In this document: one piece after another, positions 34,897 through 46,929 of the stretch
Position numbering within the stretch: the stretch's first letter is position 1
Layout: each line of letters opens with the position of its first letter
NCBI GenBank assembly: GCA_030704615.1
Contig: CM060732.1
Span: 71,777,053-71,841,052, forward strand
From: Takakia lepidozioides
Taxonomy: Eukaryota; Streptophyta; Takakiopsida; Takakiales; Takakiaceae
DNA: 64,000 nt
Reading direction: 5' to 3'
Position numbers and translations under genes: made by a program
Notes under the pieces: model-generated
What the model was told of the DNA's origin: nothing
Seen by the model: only the letters and a program-made list of their open reading frames with translations
The model's database searches: none

Positions 34897-35662
34897 AAAA
34901 AAAGGGATTGAGGAAAAAATAACCTCGTTAGGGACGTAAGACAAAACAATGGAGGGAAACCTCAATGTGACACCCACAATGTTCATAGTGAAGTGACACC
35001 AGTTAAGTACCTCTTGCTTCAAAGTTTTGTAGCATTAGTGGTCTACTTTCTAATTATGTTGTGAACCTACAATAATGGTTAAATTTATAACGTGAACTTA
35101 CGACTCATTCTAAGGTATTTGAGATGGCATGTTATAATAGTTGCGGTCTATATACCTATGTTATTATATTGTAAATATCGGTCAAACTAGAAGGTAGTTT
35201 TAAATATAAATAATAATAATAATTTGAACCAAGACCTATATCGTCTTTCCTATAGTTAGAAACTTAAATGGATCGAGATAGATACATATCGCCTAATTTC
35301 CACCGCAAAATGTATAAAGTGTTAATGTGCGAGTCATCGTCATTTTCTTCTACGATTTTTAGTTGCAAAATTTAGAGTAGAATTCATGAACCTCCTTATG
35401 AGTTTAGACGTAGGTGTAGCGGGCGTGTGTTGATGTTTAGGTGCGTGGAAGGAGGTTAGCGGTTTGCGTGGTTTTTGTGTGAATTTGTCGTCGGATTTAG
35501 AGGTGGTGGTGTTGAATTCGTTGTGATGGAATGCGGTTACAGTGGTAATTAGGACGTGGTATGGACATCACTAGCTTACTTTGTGCGTCCGAAGCACGAG
35601 AGATTGAGAGAGAAAGAGAATTGGTAGTTCTTTTGAAGCGTCCGTCGTTGAAGAAGTTTGTT

Positions 35663-35681
35663 GGGGGGGGGGGGGGGGGGG
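35663..35681 (+). repeat. 19-base G homopolymer
   Basis: A run of 19 G in the leader or intron region of nuclease-like gene A. The equivalent run in copy B is 43 G. Confidence 0.85.
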
Positions 35682-36411
35682 TGGAGCTAATTGGGAGGTT
35701 GTGCGCGATCGTTGGGTACAGTTCTTGCTTGGATTCGATGGAGATTTTGTTAGCGTGGGCGCATTGAGGAGAGCGGAGTTTCGTCAATTGCTTGGAGGCA
35801 ACAGTGCATTTGTGGGTCAGAGGAGCTGGGGAGTTTGAATTGAGGATTTTAGAGATCGTTTTGAGAAGTAGGTGGAAGCAGCTTCTGAATCTTTCTACTG
35901 ATTCTTGTTTATGTTGGTTTGATATGGTTTGCAGGTGGGTTCTGGATTTGTGTTGTGTCGATACGTGTCGTTTTTTGGATTGGAGATTATTCTTGGTGAC
36001 GAATTAGTGATCACGATGATGAGATTGTGGGTCTGGCGAGGGTATGGCGATGTTCTCGATTCTGTTCTGTTTGTTTCGTGGATGTAAAGGTCGAGGTCGT
36101 GCTAGTGTTCGTTCATCTCCTTTGTAATTATGGGTTGCAGTGATGCTTAAGAATATGACGTCATTTTCCTTCATTGTTAGAGCTTGTACCTTTGTCGCCA
36201 ATCGCAGCTTGGTCTCCAAACTTGCTTAAAGGATCAAGAAGCACGTCAATTTGTTGGTTGTGCCTATATTGGATCTAATCGTTAGAGTGTTCTTTACCAG
36301 CAGTCGAGATGGCTCTGTCACGGTAGCGTGCTTTACTTGAGATAACGTGTTTTACTGTTTTTAAATTTTCTATTCTACTGTTTTACTTTGGTTAGGTCTG
36401 TGATTCGGGAG

Positions 36412-36798
36412 ATGGCGATGCTATACGGAGAGGACTGGGAGGCCGAGTCTGTAATAAGTTACAGTACTTCGATCGATTTGAGATGCGGCTCGGGGTCACA
36501 GGAGGATAGCTTGTTGGATTTATATCCCGATATTGAGACTGTCAGTTTCTCTTCTGCAGCAGCTTTCAAGTCAAAGTGTCGGGCTCTGTTGAAGACTGTT
36601 GATAAGGGCATTGGTTGCCTTTTTTTGGCTTTCAGTGGTGTCCAAATTCAGGACTTTGAAGGTATTTCTCATTTACGTGATAGAAAGGCCTCTACCCTTC
36701 CCAGGATGTATTGTCTCTATGACTTGGTTGAGCAGACGCTTATTGTGAAGTTGACGGAAGGTCTAGCTCACGATGGCGCAAGCGGCGAGTTCATGTGA
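36412..36798 (+). pseudogene. Nuclease-like gene, copy A (3' truncated)
   Basis: Opens at ATG 36412, just after a likely intron acceptor (TTGGTTAG, exon from 36396). It encodes MAMLYGEDWEAE and the N-terminal part shared with copy B (ETVSFSSAAAFKSKCRA, YCLYDLVEQT). A TGA at 36796-36798 replaces a CGA of copy B. Homology continues to 36881 and then ends, so the predicted nuclease part is absent. N-terminal reading is intact where copy B has a stop; the two copies are damaged in different places. Confidence 0.7.
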
Positions 36799-36881
36799 AC
36801 TTTTGAGTCCATTTTGACAGAGCCTGCGCGGAGTTCTTTATTTCCCACCGGTACGTGTAGATATGTGAACCCTCGTGGTAA

Positions 36882-38174
36882 CAGTAGCCTTGAGTCACTA
36901 TCCTTGAAATTTCTTGCTGAGCTAAGGTAGATGACCCAATTCAGTCCACATTCCCTATAAATGTGCATCAAATAAACAATCAGGGACCTAGAATGGTCCA
37001 TCCACATCATATCAACAGTTTTAGGTGCAAAGAATGAACTTTTATTAACATAAGTGGCCATATTGTACACACTAAGTAAGCACTTGGTCCCACAAGTACA
37101 ATCCATTCATGATATGGCATCAAGGCAAATCTATTTTTATTTAGGCAACACATTAAGGCACTATTAGGTAGAGTTACTTTCCTAAGATGTTAGAATAAGA
37201 AACAAATTGGTTCAATTTCAAAAACAGCCGTCATTTGTTATTGCATGGGAGTGGACAGTTACGTGACTGAGTCACTTTTGACAGCTTTCCCGAACCATTC
37301 ATATTGTGTAGATGATCCGGGTTACCGCCATCTTGAGGTCATTTTGGCATGAGTTTTGTTCACACTTGGTAGGAGCTACTGGTCATAAGTGGATATTTTT
37401 GCATTTTCCACCTTAAAAATTCATAGAAATTACATATAAAGTCAAAAAAATCCTGAAACTTTGGCAATCCCCATAGTTTTCATTTCCTAATGGAACGACA
37501 AAAACAAACTCGAAATCTGCCACTCAGAGCACCCTAAACTTCTTAAAGGGTCCTCTACCTTAACCTCCATAATGGCCAAGAAGCAGGGCAGGCTCTAGCT
37601 ATCGGTAGAGCTACGACTTCTCCCACCCACAGGCAACCTAGACCATTAATCATGGTACCTCACCCTATTTAATGCTTGGCAAAATGATAACATAGATATT
37701 CTGCAAATTTTCGGCATCAGAAGTGCTCTGGTCAATTTGCCCCTCGTGAGTAAACGTGCAGGACACACCCCCTCACATTATTCTGCGATGTGGAATTCAA
37801 GAATGCTTTATATAAGTTACTGACCTTTTCGCAAGCAAGTTACGCCAAGGTACTGAACAGTACACACATCTGCTGTGTCCAGCAAACCTGGATCGAACCC
37901 TGGATATTGCATGCGCCACAAATGTAACCGGGACACTGTCTAAAATCTCAGCATCTCCTCGAGATAAACCATAACCGAGAGGCTCACTGTCAAAACTATG
38001 AGTGTAATATCATTACATAGTAGAAGATAAGTACAGGGACAACTCCTACTAAGAGAAAACAGTTTCACAGAGAGCGAGCGTTCTTTTGGTACATCCAACA
38101 GAGGCTGCACGCAAGAGACGGATCGCCAATGTGAACACATAGCGAAAGTGAATAAGGAAAAACGGAAAGCATAC
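36882..38174. other. Non-coding; contains a tRNA-like B box
   Basis: No further exons of CTF8 were found, although this lies downstream of its exon 1 on the minus strand. At 37882-37925 the minus strand reads GGGTTCGATCCAGG, a strong B-box sequence, which suggests a SINE remnant. Confidence 0.4.
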
Positions 38175-38338
38175 CTCAGAAGTAGACAAAGTGAACCGAT
38201 GGTCGGATTGTGCGGGCTGGAAGCATGCTGGATTTCTAGATACCCCTGAAGCTCCATCATAGCCCACTCTTCACACTCTCCGCAGCCGCACTTCACCGGT
38301 ATCTGGATTTCTTCCCAAAAACTCCAGTGCTTCCGCAT
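38175..38338 (-). CDS. CTF8: CTF8, first exon
   Basis: Ctf8 is the small subunit that, with Dcc1 and Ctf18, forms an alternative RFC clamp loader for sister-chromatid cohesion. The exon starts at ATG 38338 and reads IQIPVKCGCGECEEWAMMEL followed by GYLEIQHA and IGSLC, matching the N-terminal part of plant Ctf8 (RC.CGE...EWA..ELQG). It ends CTGAG|GTATGC, a good donor. The next part of the family (the TFTVGYHEL region) was not found in the 1.3 kb downstream. Either the intron is long and crosses the nuclease-like segment, or this is a partial gene. Identification rests on one exon. Confidence 0.6.
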
Positions 38339-38494
38339 GCTGAAGTGTTTATAGAAGGTCTAAAATTTTAAAGGATCATACACCAATCTGATCCTCTCTC
38401 CACAGCTTGAATCCCAAGCTTCTAAGCAGCAGTGCATCGCACTTCCATCATCTTTCCAAGTAAGAGCACCAAGCACACGGCTCAAGAGCACAGC

Positions 38495-38570
38495 CCAGGG
38501 AAGAAGGAGAACCACCCGAACAAGGTAGCAGGATTCGAACACAGAACCACCTGACGAGTTCTATTCACGT
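38495..38570 (-). repeat. SINE family 2 fragment
   Basis: The minus strand reads GTGTTCGAATCCTGCTACC followed by TTGTTCGGGTGG, as in the copy at 60970-61087. Only the B-box part is present. Confidence 0.5.
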
Positions 38571-38655
38571 TTCTTGGGCGGGCAGTTCGGGCAGACTCGA
38601 CAGAATTTGACGATGAAACGTGGCGACGAAAACGTGGCACTTTGGCACCCTATTC

Positions 38656-38745
38656 CTGCTCTACGCTAAACTAGCTTCCGACCTTCGGTCATCGCTAAAA
38701 TTTAATATTTGACGCCTCCCGAAGCGTAAATTATGGAGTCTCTTG
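38656..38745 (-). repeat. MITE right end plus SINE family 1 tail fragment
   Basis: CTGCTCTA at 38656-38663 with the same lead-in (CCTATTCCTGCTCTA) as the MITE-like copies. It is followed at 38708-38745 by GACGCCTCCCGAAGCG and AAATTATGG, the family 1 SINE tail in inverse orientation. Confidence 0.55.
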
Positions 38746-38934
38746 GGAATATGTGAGCTGCACTTTAGCGCCCATCAAGCCTGTTTTGGGATTTTGTTTC
38801 TTGTTTTTCCTTAATATGGAATTTGGCAGTGGCGGAATCTGCCAAGTCTCATATATGCTCATCTATGGCAGTTGACAAACACAAATGTGTGGTTGGATTG
38901 CCCCCGATCTGATTTAGGCTTGCAAAATTACTCG

Positions 38935-39055
38935 TGGAACAATGGACAGGCAAAAAGGTGAATGCCTGTTGGAAGCAAACGCAAGTCAGCATAGGAACTA
39001 GTGCGATAAGTAGGGTTGGGGTGTTTGCTGGAACAATTCTAGGCTGTTACCCCTT
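38935..39055 (+). pseudogene. Dispersed fragment of the OSB-type repeat
   Basis: Matches the start of the repeat units at 43620-44300: AAGGTGAATGCCTGTTGGAA, then AGTCAGCATAGGAACTAGTG and GGGGTGTTTGCT. It lacks the coding WWDN and PDF parts, so it is a remnant containing mainly the intron of that unit. Confidence 0.65.
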
Positions 39056-40168
39056 GTTTGACCAAGTGTCAGCTTGGGGTTTTTTTTTTCCCCAAATTGA
39101 GTTATTTTTCCTTGGGATGGTGTTGGATTTGAAGTGGGAGCAGAAATCAGGCTATCCACTTTGATCCCATCACTCAAATACGCAAATTACCAGTAGCAAT
39201 TTATATTTTCCTCCACTTTTGTCCCATCACTCAAATATGCCAAGTCAAAACATACCGCTGAGGGGTTAATAGTTCCATCTCAAGAATTGGGACCCTTCCT
39301 TTGGTAGTTTTCGGAACAAAGGGTTTTAAAATTTTTATCTCATATACGGAGAAGGCCAACTGCAGTCCTCTCATCCTCTCAGAACCCATACTTACTTACA
39401 TGAGTTCAGAACATTGGCAAGCCTGTGAGGCAGACAGACATCAACTGCTCTGAGGGCGGCATGCCTCTGTGATTTGGAACTAGTTTTGGATGTTCCTGGG
39501 GGAGTGTTCTAGACTGCCGGCACAGTGGGGGTCTGTAGACACCTCAACAGGTACCAAGGATTATGCAAAAAAGTGCATGCGCAAGGTCAAGAGAGAAGAG
39601 AAAAAGTTTGGGTTTAAATACATGTTTGGGTGTGGTGGATTACAACCACTTTCATTGAAGCATGGGTGGGAAGATCAACCGCGGATTTTGGTAACTTCAT
39701 AACCACAAACGATGAGTTCACTAAAATCACAGCTTCCTCTTAGCAGAAAGAAGTTCAAGATTTCGCAAAACTAAGAAATTCACTACAACTTATACTGTAA
39801 AACCAGCTGAACTTGCTAGCATATGATCTGCTGGAAAGCCTACTGGCGAGGTGGGCTCTCCCTCTTTTGTACAATTGGCCTATGCATGATCAGTAATGAG
39901 TATCTTGAACCAATGGGTGATCCACTCCTCCCCTGTCATGGCAACTGCAACAGGCTTTCTTGGGGAGGGTTTATTGGCTGGTGGGTTGCATTTGAATGCG
40001 ATCTGGAGCATTATGGGCACCAAATGAGAAGGATCTTGCTCTCCCAAATAGAATTTCTAACGGAACATTCTCCAGTGATTGAGAACTACGAAAGAAGTCA
40101 CTGAAGCTTTGAGGGTTGGTTGACTTCCACATGCGAGGTATCGACCAGAGCCTGCAAGTGCTCATGCC
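39056..40168. other. No gene recognised
   Basis: Short frames only. It lies downstream of the COQ5 stop codon on the minus strand and may include its 3' untranslated part. Confidence 0.35.
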
Positions 40169-42033
40169 CTAGAGTTTGAAACCGGAGTGGATGGCAACCA
40201 CACCACCGACCAAGTTCTCATACTCCACATCCTGGAAGCCTGCATTGGCTATCATGGCTGCAAACTTGTCCTGCACATGACATACCATCCCCAGATCAGC
40301 TACAACTTTTCCTAAACCTGCAGCTGCTACACTTTAGGTGCCGCTCACCATCCCACAATGACCATCACCAAAGCAGCATAACTCTATTACCTGGCTTCCG
40401 GAGACCTTTGCTTCATACAAGCAGATGCTTGCAAGCTACGGCAATTGGAATCCTGCAGTGCATTTTCTAAGTACCTATCGTACCCTCGAAAAGAATGTAC
40501 CCTAAACTACAGGTCAATGGGTGCCACAGAGATTTAAGCGTCGGCTATGACACCTCGACATTATTATATGACAGGAATTGACACAGAACTTAACATCCAT
40601 TTCAGGACCCATCATCATCTTTTGAAAGGAGTCATGATCAGTAGAGAGAGAGAAGACTTCCGCTGAAGCAAAAGTGAATAAGAGTCACTTCCCCTTGAAG
40701 GTAGTGCCCCAATCTTTAAGTAGAAGGATAGTTGACAAGGACATCCTTACCTGGGCTGGAAACTTGCAAACACTTTCCACCAAACATTGGTATGATGCTC
40801 GATCTCCTGAGACTAGCTCACCCATGGCTGGAATAGCATTTTGAAGGAATACATGTCATACCTGCAGCAATTTCTTCATCATTCAAATGCACTTCCTGAG
40901 GCTGGAAGGAAGTAAAAACGAGAAGAGAAGAGAGAAAAGGAAGCATAAGCACAGGGGAGATTGAGAGACAGACTAAGCTTCACAAAAACCAGAATTTCCC
41001 TCAAACATCAACACTTTTTTAATTTCAAAAGGGGAAGACCCCAAGACTTTGTTGATAGAAGGGAAAACTTGCACTGGAGTTCATAAGCATAATTCGTAGC
41101 AGGTGTGCTTCAAGCAACTGAAACAAAGTAGAAAATGCTCACACTTGTCTGAAGCCAGGGATATCTACATGGCTTCATTCCAGGCATAAGAACCGTCCTC
41201 CACTCATGACGCAAAACCCTGCTAAACCAGCCTCTGTTTAGGTTATCATGAGGCAGAAGCTTCAAATTTCATCACTCATCAAATAAAGGACGACCACATC
41301 ATTTAAGTGTGGTGTACTGTGTCAAGAGATATATTCAGTAGGTCCTCATTGGCGTAGCCTGTACAATGTCGTCTGGTGTGCAGGGCCCAGTACAAAAGTG
41401 GGGGTAAAAATAGAGAGAGAGGCAGCTAACTTCCAATGTTCAGCTATAGCCCCATGCAACAGCCCAAAACTCTTAGCCATTGGAAGGAACTTTGCCTGTG
41501 GGTCTCTTTTAAAGCACGATCAATGTGTGTGACATTTCGGATCCCAAAGGCAATTGTGTAGCCATCCATGCTATTGTCACTCAGGCTCAGCATCTCTGCA
41601 TCCCCTTCCATCCAGACCAGTGACAACACATCTCCCAGCCCTGTTTCCCACACACCATAGATACAGTCTTACTCAACACCGACAAGTCTATGAAAGTACA
41701 ACCCCACCCCAGCCCCCTTTTCTGATCCATGCAACCTAGGCACTAGGGTCTATGCCACAAGACTGCAAAAAGCAAGATTATCATAAGACTAACTTAAAAA
41801 CACGTCCTTACCAAGGCTTACCAAGCCTCGATCAGGTGACAAACGTCAACTTGTTTGGCAGAGCAACAGGTCAACGGAAAGAAACTTGTTCACGGGCACG
41901 CTTTTTGCCCAGCTCCAGCATGGCAGGGTTGATGTCACACACAAACACACGCTCTCATCCTCTGCCGAACCTTTCCCAGGATTGCGTTGCTCTGCCCTGT
42001 GGATTGCATTCACCACTCGAAATGCCACATCAC
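40169..42033 (-). pseudogene. COQ5: COQ5 methyltransferase, incomplete and frameshifted
   Basis: COQ5 C-methylates the quinone ring in mitochondrial ubiquinone synthesis. Minus-strand pieces in order: exon from 42033 with GDVAFRVVNAIH and CDINPAMLELGKKRA (the SAM-binding region); exon near 41640-41500 with [18 protein letters not shown] and [11 protein letters not shown]; exon 40861-40751 with MGELVSGDRASYQCLVES; last exon 40270-40169 ending GGVVAIHSGFKL and TAG. The reading frame shifts within a GT-rich tract near 41935 and again near 40832. The conserved stretch that should follow ALKE (GGRFLCLEFS in the family) was not found, nor was the N-terminal third. I read it as a pseudogene; an unusually spliced gene is less likely. 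Confidence 0.78.
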
Positions 42034-43155
42034 CTGCACCCCCGGACCATGCCCACTACGGGAAATAAGCAAAATTGCAAAGATTTCAAGTTTGGAAAGC
42101 CCTGAAGTTTAGTATTGTGATAATACCACTAGTAGTCTTACTGCTACTAATACTACTATTACAAGGAGAAAACTGTAGCCTGATCAACGCATTAGAGGAA
42201 TGAAAGTTTTAGTTCTTGGAAATATGAAGACTGCCTGCTCTTTCTCCCAATCTCCTCTTTCTTCAAGCACTTCAATAGTAAGAATGTAGACTCCATAGAA
42301 CTTGATCTTTATCATTTACCAGCTCAAATTGGGTCTCGCTTCTGCTTCTTGCAGCTTGTCTTGGTGAGAATACACCAACTCGGCCTCCCATGCCAACTAG
42401 ATTTCACATCACAATTCGTAAAAGGGTTGGTAGTAAGGGACACCCAAAAGAGGGTACAGAGACACTTAAACCTGTGTAAGCTGATACACAAGCATCAAGC
42501 ATATGGACAGCTGCTCCTTGAAAATTTTGCCAAGAAAGTACCTGGGAGGAAGTGCATGACATTCAAATCTGGAGGGTAGTGATGTCACCTTACAAACTCG
42601 TATAAGAGGGTCAAGGAAGCAAGACTGAAAGTACTGTACTCCTTTTCCCCAGGATGTCTTCTCCAAGTATGCATTGATTTTGAAATGCAGGATACAGTTA
42701 TCAACTCTGCCAACAAACTTGGAACACAAAGTACCTTTGAAAACAAAACGTTGTAATGAGTGTAGCTGACATTATTGAACAAAATGGAGGAACTGGAACA
42801 TCATCTCGGCAAGGTACCTCCAAATTGAAAGGAAAAATTAGGTCAGGTTTTGACATTTTGAACGACTTTGGGGTACATTGGAACGTGAGAAAAGACCCAG
42901 GGTAAAAGACTCTGGCTGCTCAGCAACTTCCTCCCTGGTCGTTTTCAGAGACCACTCTACAATCTCCAGACTGCAAACATAAGCTGGGTTAGCATCTGTG
43001 TAAGTCTGGACATGTTCGTTGTTCCTCACCGTGTAGAGCCCAATGGAGCCCAAAACAACTTGCATGAATGTTGTTGAAAGCTCACTAGCACCCCTCCATA
43101 AAGGACCTTGTCAAAATGTTGATGCTGTTGGATTTTCAAGCACAGACCTCTACCT
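42034..43155. other. Unassigned, between COQ5 and the OSB-type exons
   Basis: Should contain the COQ5 N-terminal exons or the OB-fold exons of an OSB gene if either is whole; I recognised neither. A minus-strand frame at 42838-43065 looks mildly protein-like but has no known motif. Confidence 0.3.
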
Positions 43156-45053
43156 TGGAGCACGGGGCAAAGCTGGCATGAGTTTTTTAAAGATCCTTCA
43201 CGATGGTGGGACAACCGCAATCGCAACGTGTGGCTTTTTCTTAATGTACGATGTGAAGAAGTTTGTCCATCCTGAAAATGTGGGCTCTAGGCTCCTGTTA
43301 GTACCATGATTTGGTATTCTTCCTGATTTTTACAAGGTTCTAGAGTCCGCTTGGTCTTAGCAGGCCGTGTTTCAATCTCTGCCTGCTCAGCTGCACCGTG
43401 GTGGTTCTCGCAGACCAATCCGACATTACCTGACTACAGACACAACCAGCACACACAAGAGCTCGTTGGGTGGATCTGTGGTGGTTTGGAGTGACTTTGA
43501 CAAGTTACTGCCGATGTGGCAGTAGGAAAGTATACAAAAACAGAAAACAGAGATGAGGAGAAGCTCTGGAATGAACATGTTTCTGACCGCAGTCAAGGGT
43601 GGAACAATCGAGGCAACAAGGTGAATGCCTGTTGGAAGCGCAAGTCAGCATAGGAACTAGTGTGATAAGTATGGTTGGGGTGTTTGCTAGAAGAAATCTA
43701 GGCTGTCATTGTCAGCTGCTAGCAGTAAGGACGTATGAATGATTTGTGTAGAGGCATGGATAGCTCAAGGAGCAGGCTAGAGTTTGGGTCCAGATTCATC
43801 CAAAAGGGCCGGATTTCAAGCTCAAGCTTACCTATGATTCCCTGTGGACGGATAGCTACAAGAAACCTGCATGGGTAGATGGTCAACTGGAAGCCACAGC
43901 AGCAGCGGCACAATTGATAAAATCAGGCACTGCTAATCAAGGCACATTCTTCAACACATTTCACCCTGTTTTTCCCTCTTATCAGAATCGGCCCTAAATT
44001 CCCATGTTGAATTCTGCAAGTTAGCTGGTTGAGTTGACTTTGACATGATACTACCAATGTGACAACATGAAAGTATCCAGAAACAGGTCACAGAGACGAG
44101 GAGAAGCTGTGGAATGAATACTTTTCCGACCCCAGTCAATGGTGGGACAACTGAGGAAAAAAGGTGAATGCCTGTTCGATTACAGAGAGTAGCAGACGCT
44201 ATTCAGCATAGGAACTAGTGTGATAAGCTGAGTTGGGTGTTTCCTAGAACAAATGTAGGCTGTCATTGTCAGCTGCTGGCAGCAAGGCAAGGATGTATGC
44301 ATGATTTGTGCCGAGGCAGTGATAGCTGAAGGAGCAGGGATAGAGTGTGGGTCCAGATTCATCCAAGAGGGCCGGATTTCGAGCTCCAGATTACCTATGG
44401 TTCCCTGTGGAAGGATAGCTACAAGAAACCTGCATGGGTAGATGGTCAACTGGAAGCCACAGCAGCAGCAGCACAATTGATAAAATCAGGCACTGCTACT
44501 CAGGGCACATTCTTCAACACATTTCACCCTGTTTTTCCCTCTTATCAGAATCGGCCCTAAATTCCCATGTTGAATTCTGCAAGTTAGCTGGTTGAGTTGA
44601 CTTTGACATGATTCTGCCAATGTGACAACATGAAAGTATCCAGAAACAGGTCACAGAGACGAGGAGAAGCTGTGGAATGAATACTTTTCCGACCCCAGTC
44701 AATGGTGGGACAACTGAGGAAAAAAGGTGAATGCCTGTTCGATTACAGAGAGTAGCAGACGCTACTCAGCATAGGAACTAGTGTGATAAGCTGAGTTGGG
44801 TGTTTCCTAGAACAAATGTAGGCTGTCATTGTCAGCTGCTGGCAGCAAGGCAAGGATGTATGCATGATTTGTGCCGAGGCAGTGATAGCTGAAGGAGCAG
44901 GGATAGAGTGTGGGTCCAGATTCATCCAAGAGGGCCGGATTTCGAGCTCCAGATTACCTATGGTTCCCTGTGGAAGGATAGCTACAAGAAACCTGCATGG
45001 GTAGATGGTCAACTGGAAGCCGCAGCTGCAGCGGCACAGTTGATAAAATCAGG
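43156..45053 (+). pseudogene. OSB-type (organellar ssDNA-binding) PDF-motif array
   Basis: OSB proteins bind single-stranded DNA in plant mitochondria or plastids and carry C-terminal PDF motifs (LW..FF..P..WWDNR, then PDF, then LW). Four first-half exons are visible: 43156-43227 (WHEFFKDPSRWWDNRNRN), 43558-43620 (EKLWNE, NNRGNK), 44101-44163 and 44664-44726 (EKLWNEYFSDPSQWWDN then TGA). Three second-half exons follow the last three, after introns of 186, 206 and 206 bp: from 43807, 44370 and 44933 (GPDFKLKLTYDSLW or GPDFELQITYGSLW, SYKKPAWVDGQLEA). No OB-fold domain was found upstream. TGA replaces Arg in two units. The unit period is 543 then 563 bp. The third PDF exon reads straight into a PPR frame. 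Confidence 0.72.
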
Positions 45054-45056
45054 CAC
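43558..45056 (+). repeat. Tandem repeat of about 563 bp, about 2.6 units
   Basis: Units begin at about 43558, 44101 and 44664. The second and third are almost identical, with identical intron lengths. A related, more diverged exon lies upstream at 43156. Confidence 0.88.
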
Positions 45057-46545
45057 CTCAACCATGACCACAGCTTCTGGAAGGGGATCAAGAGAGGGAG
45101 TCCACAATGCCTCTTCTGGCACTTCTGGGCATGTGAAGATGCTTTGTGACGCAGGCAGACTGAAAGAGGCTCTACAGACCTTAAACCAAGGAGGCATTTC
45201 AGCATATTCAGATACGTATGTCTGTCTCTTGCATAAGTGCATCACAATGAAAGGCCTGGAAACTGCAAAGCAGGTGCACACTCACATTAGCCAAAGTCGA
45301 TTCACGCCAAACGTTTTTCTACTCAACACCCTTGTCAACATGTATGTTAAGTGCGGGAGCATCATGGATGCTCACCAAGTGTTGAACAGAATGCCTCAAC
45401 GATCTTTGATCATGTGGAATATAAATGTTGGCAGGATTTACCAAGCATGGGTGTGGTACGAATGCTTTGGAGACCTATGAGCAAATGATGCGCGAAGGGG
45501 TGAAGCCCAACCACATCACGTTTGCTTGTGTTTGCAATGCGTGTGCAAGCCTGGAAGCCCTGGAAAAGGCGAAAGAGGTCCATGGTGACATCGTCAAAGC
45601 TGGAATTGTACCAGATGTCATTCTGAACACTGCCCTGGTGGACATGTATGCCAAATGTGGGTGCATTGAGGATGCAAAGGGAGTTTTCAACACTATGGCT
45701 GAACGAGATGTGGTGTCGTGGAACGTGATGCTTGCAGGGTATGCACAGCAGGGACGTGGTATGGAGGCTTGGAGACCTATGAGCAAATGATGGGGGAAGG
45801 GGTGAAGCCCGATCACATGACGTTTGAGTGCATTTGCAATGCTTGTGCAAGCCTGGCAGCCCTGGAAAAGGGCAAAGAAGTGCATGGGGACATCATCAAA
45901 GCTGGAGTTGTACCAAATGTCATTCTTGACACTGCCCTGGCAGCTCTGGAAAAGGGCAAAGAGGTCTATGGTGACATCGTCAAATCTGGAATTATACCAA
46001 ATGTCATTCACTGCCCTGGTGGACATGTATGCCAATTGTGGGAGAATCGAGGATGTGGAGGGAGTGTTCAACAGTATGGCTGAACGAGATTTGGTGTCAT
46101 GGAACGCCATACTTGCAGGATATGCACAGCAGGGGCGCGGGATGAGCAAATGATGGGGGAAGGGGTGAAGCCCAACCACATCACGTTTGTGTGCGTTTGC
46201 AATGCTTGTGCAAGCCTGGCAGCCCTGGAAAAGGGCAAAAGAGGTCCATGGTGACATCATCAAAGCTGCAATTGTACCAAAAGTCATCCTGAACACTGCC
46301 CTGGTGGACATGTATGCCAAATAAAAGAGCATGGAGGATGCGAAGGGAGTGTTCAACAATATGGCTGAACGAAATGTGGTGTCGTGGGACGCGATGCTTG
46401 CAGGGTATGCACAGCAGGGGCGTGGGATGGACGCTTTGGAGACCTATGAGCAAATGATTGGGGAAGGGGTGAAGCCCGACCACATCACGTTTGTGTGCGT
46501 GTGCAAGCCTGGCAGCCCTGCAGATACCCACTGTGTGTGTATAGA
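45057..46545 (+). pseudogene. PLS-type PPR pseudogene with repeated modules
   Basis: Continues in frame from the last PDF-motif exon: ASGRGSREGV, then CDAGRLKEALQTLNQGG, TYVCLLHKC, QVHTHISQSRFTPN. PPR blocks follow to about 46540 in shifting frames. A module of about 350 bp (EGVKP, NACASLAALEKGKEVHGDI, VLNTALVDMYAKCG, MAERDVVSWN) recurs three to four times, partly shortened (two ALEKGKEV blocks only 110 bp apart near 45860 and 45950). A TAA near 46322 and several frameshifts rule out translation. The start resembles that of the PPR pseudogene at 29979 (AQLFQSGTSTV against AQLIKSGTSTM). Confidence 0.85.
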
Positions 46546-46929
46546 GCAGTTTATTCCTATATTTGTAGTGAGCAAGAGCCGACACCTATTTTGCATCAGA
46601 AGTCATACATTGAACTAGCATTGTACCATTAATCTGTCATTGTGATCAGACATGTTTGGGGTTTGATAGGATCACACGCAGCCAAACTTCAATTCAAGTG
46701 CACGGTTTGCAGCGTTGGGGAACAGCTTCTCTGTATACACAGTTGCGTTTCACTTCTCAGTGCTACGGCAACTCTACCCAGGCAGAGATAGCCCTCCACC
46801 AGTTAGGCATAAAGCTCAAGGTAGTGGTTTCTATTGAGATCATTGACGGTACCCGTCACTGCATTCAGGCTTGGTGGGCAGCCAACAAGCAGACCAGTGT
46901 TCTTGACCACAGCTATCATCACGTAACCT

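Larger units (their letters stand above)
34749..36881 (+). repeat. Duplicated segment, copy A
   Basis: Nearly identical to 50527-52703, with scattered substitutions and small indels. It starts at GGCCAAAATGAAGGGCC, unlike the flank on the left, and similarity stops after AACCCTCGTGGTA (36881) where copy B continues into coding sequence. It contains a tRNA-like block, an A/T-rich part, a 19-G run and the 5' part of a nuclease-like gene. Confidence 0.9.

Noticed and set aside
42838-43065. OB-fold exon of the OSB gene
   Set aside because: The open frame is on the minus strand whereas the PDF-motif exons are on the plus strand, and no OB-fold motif is recognisable.
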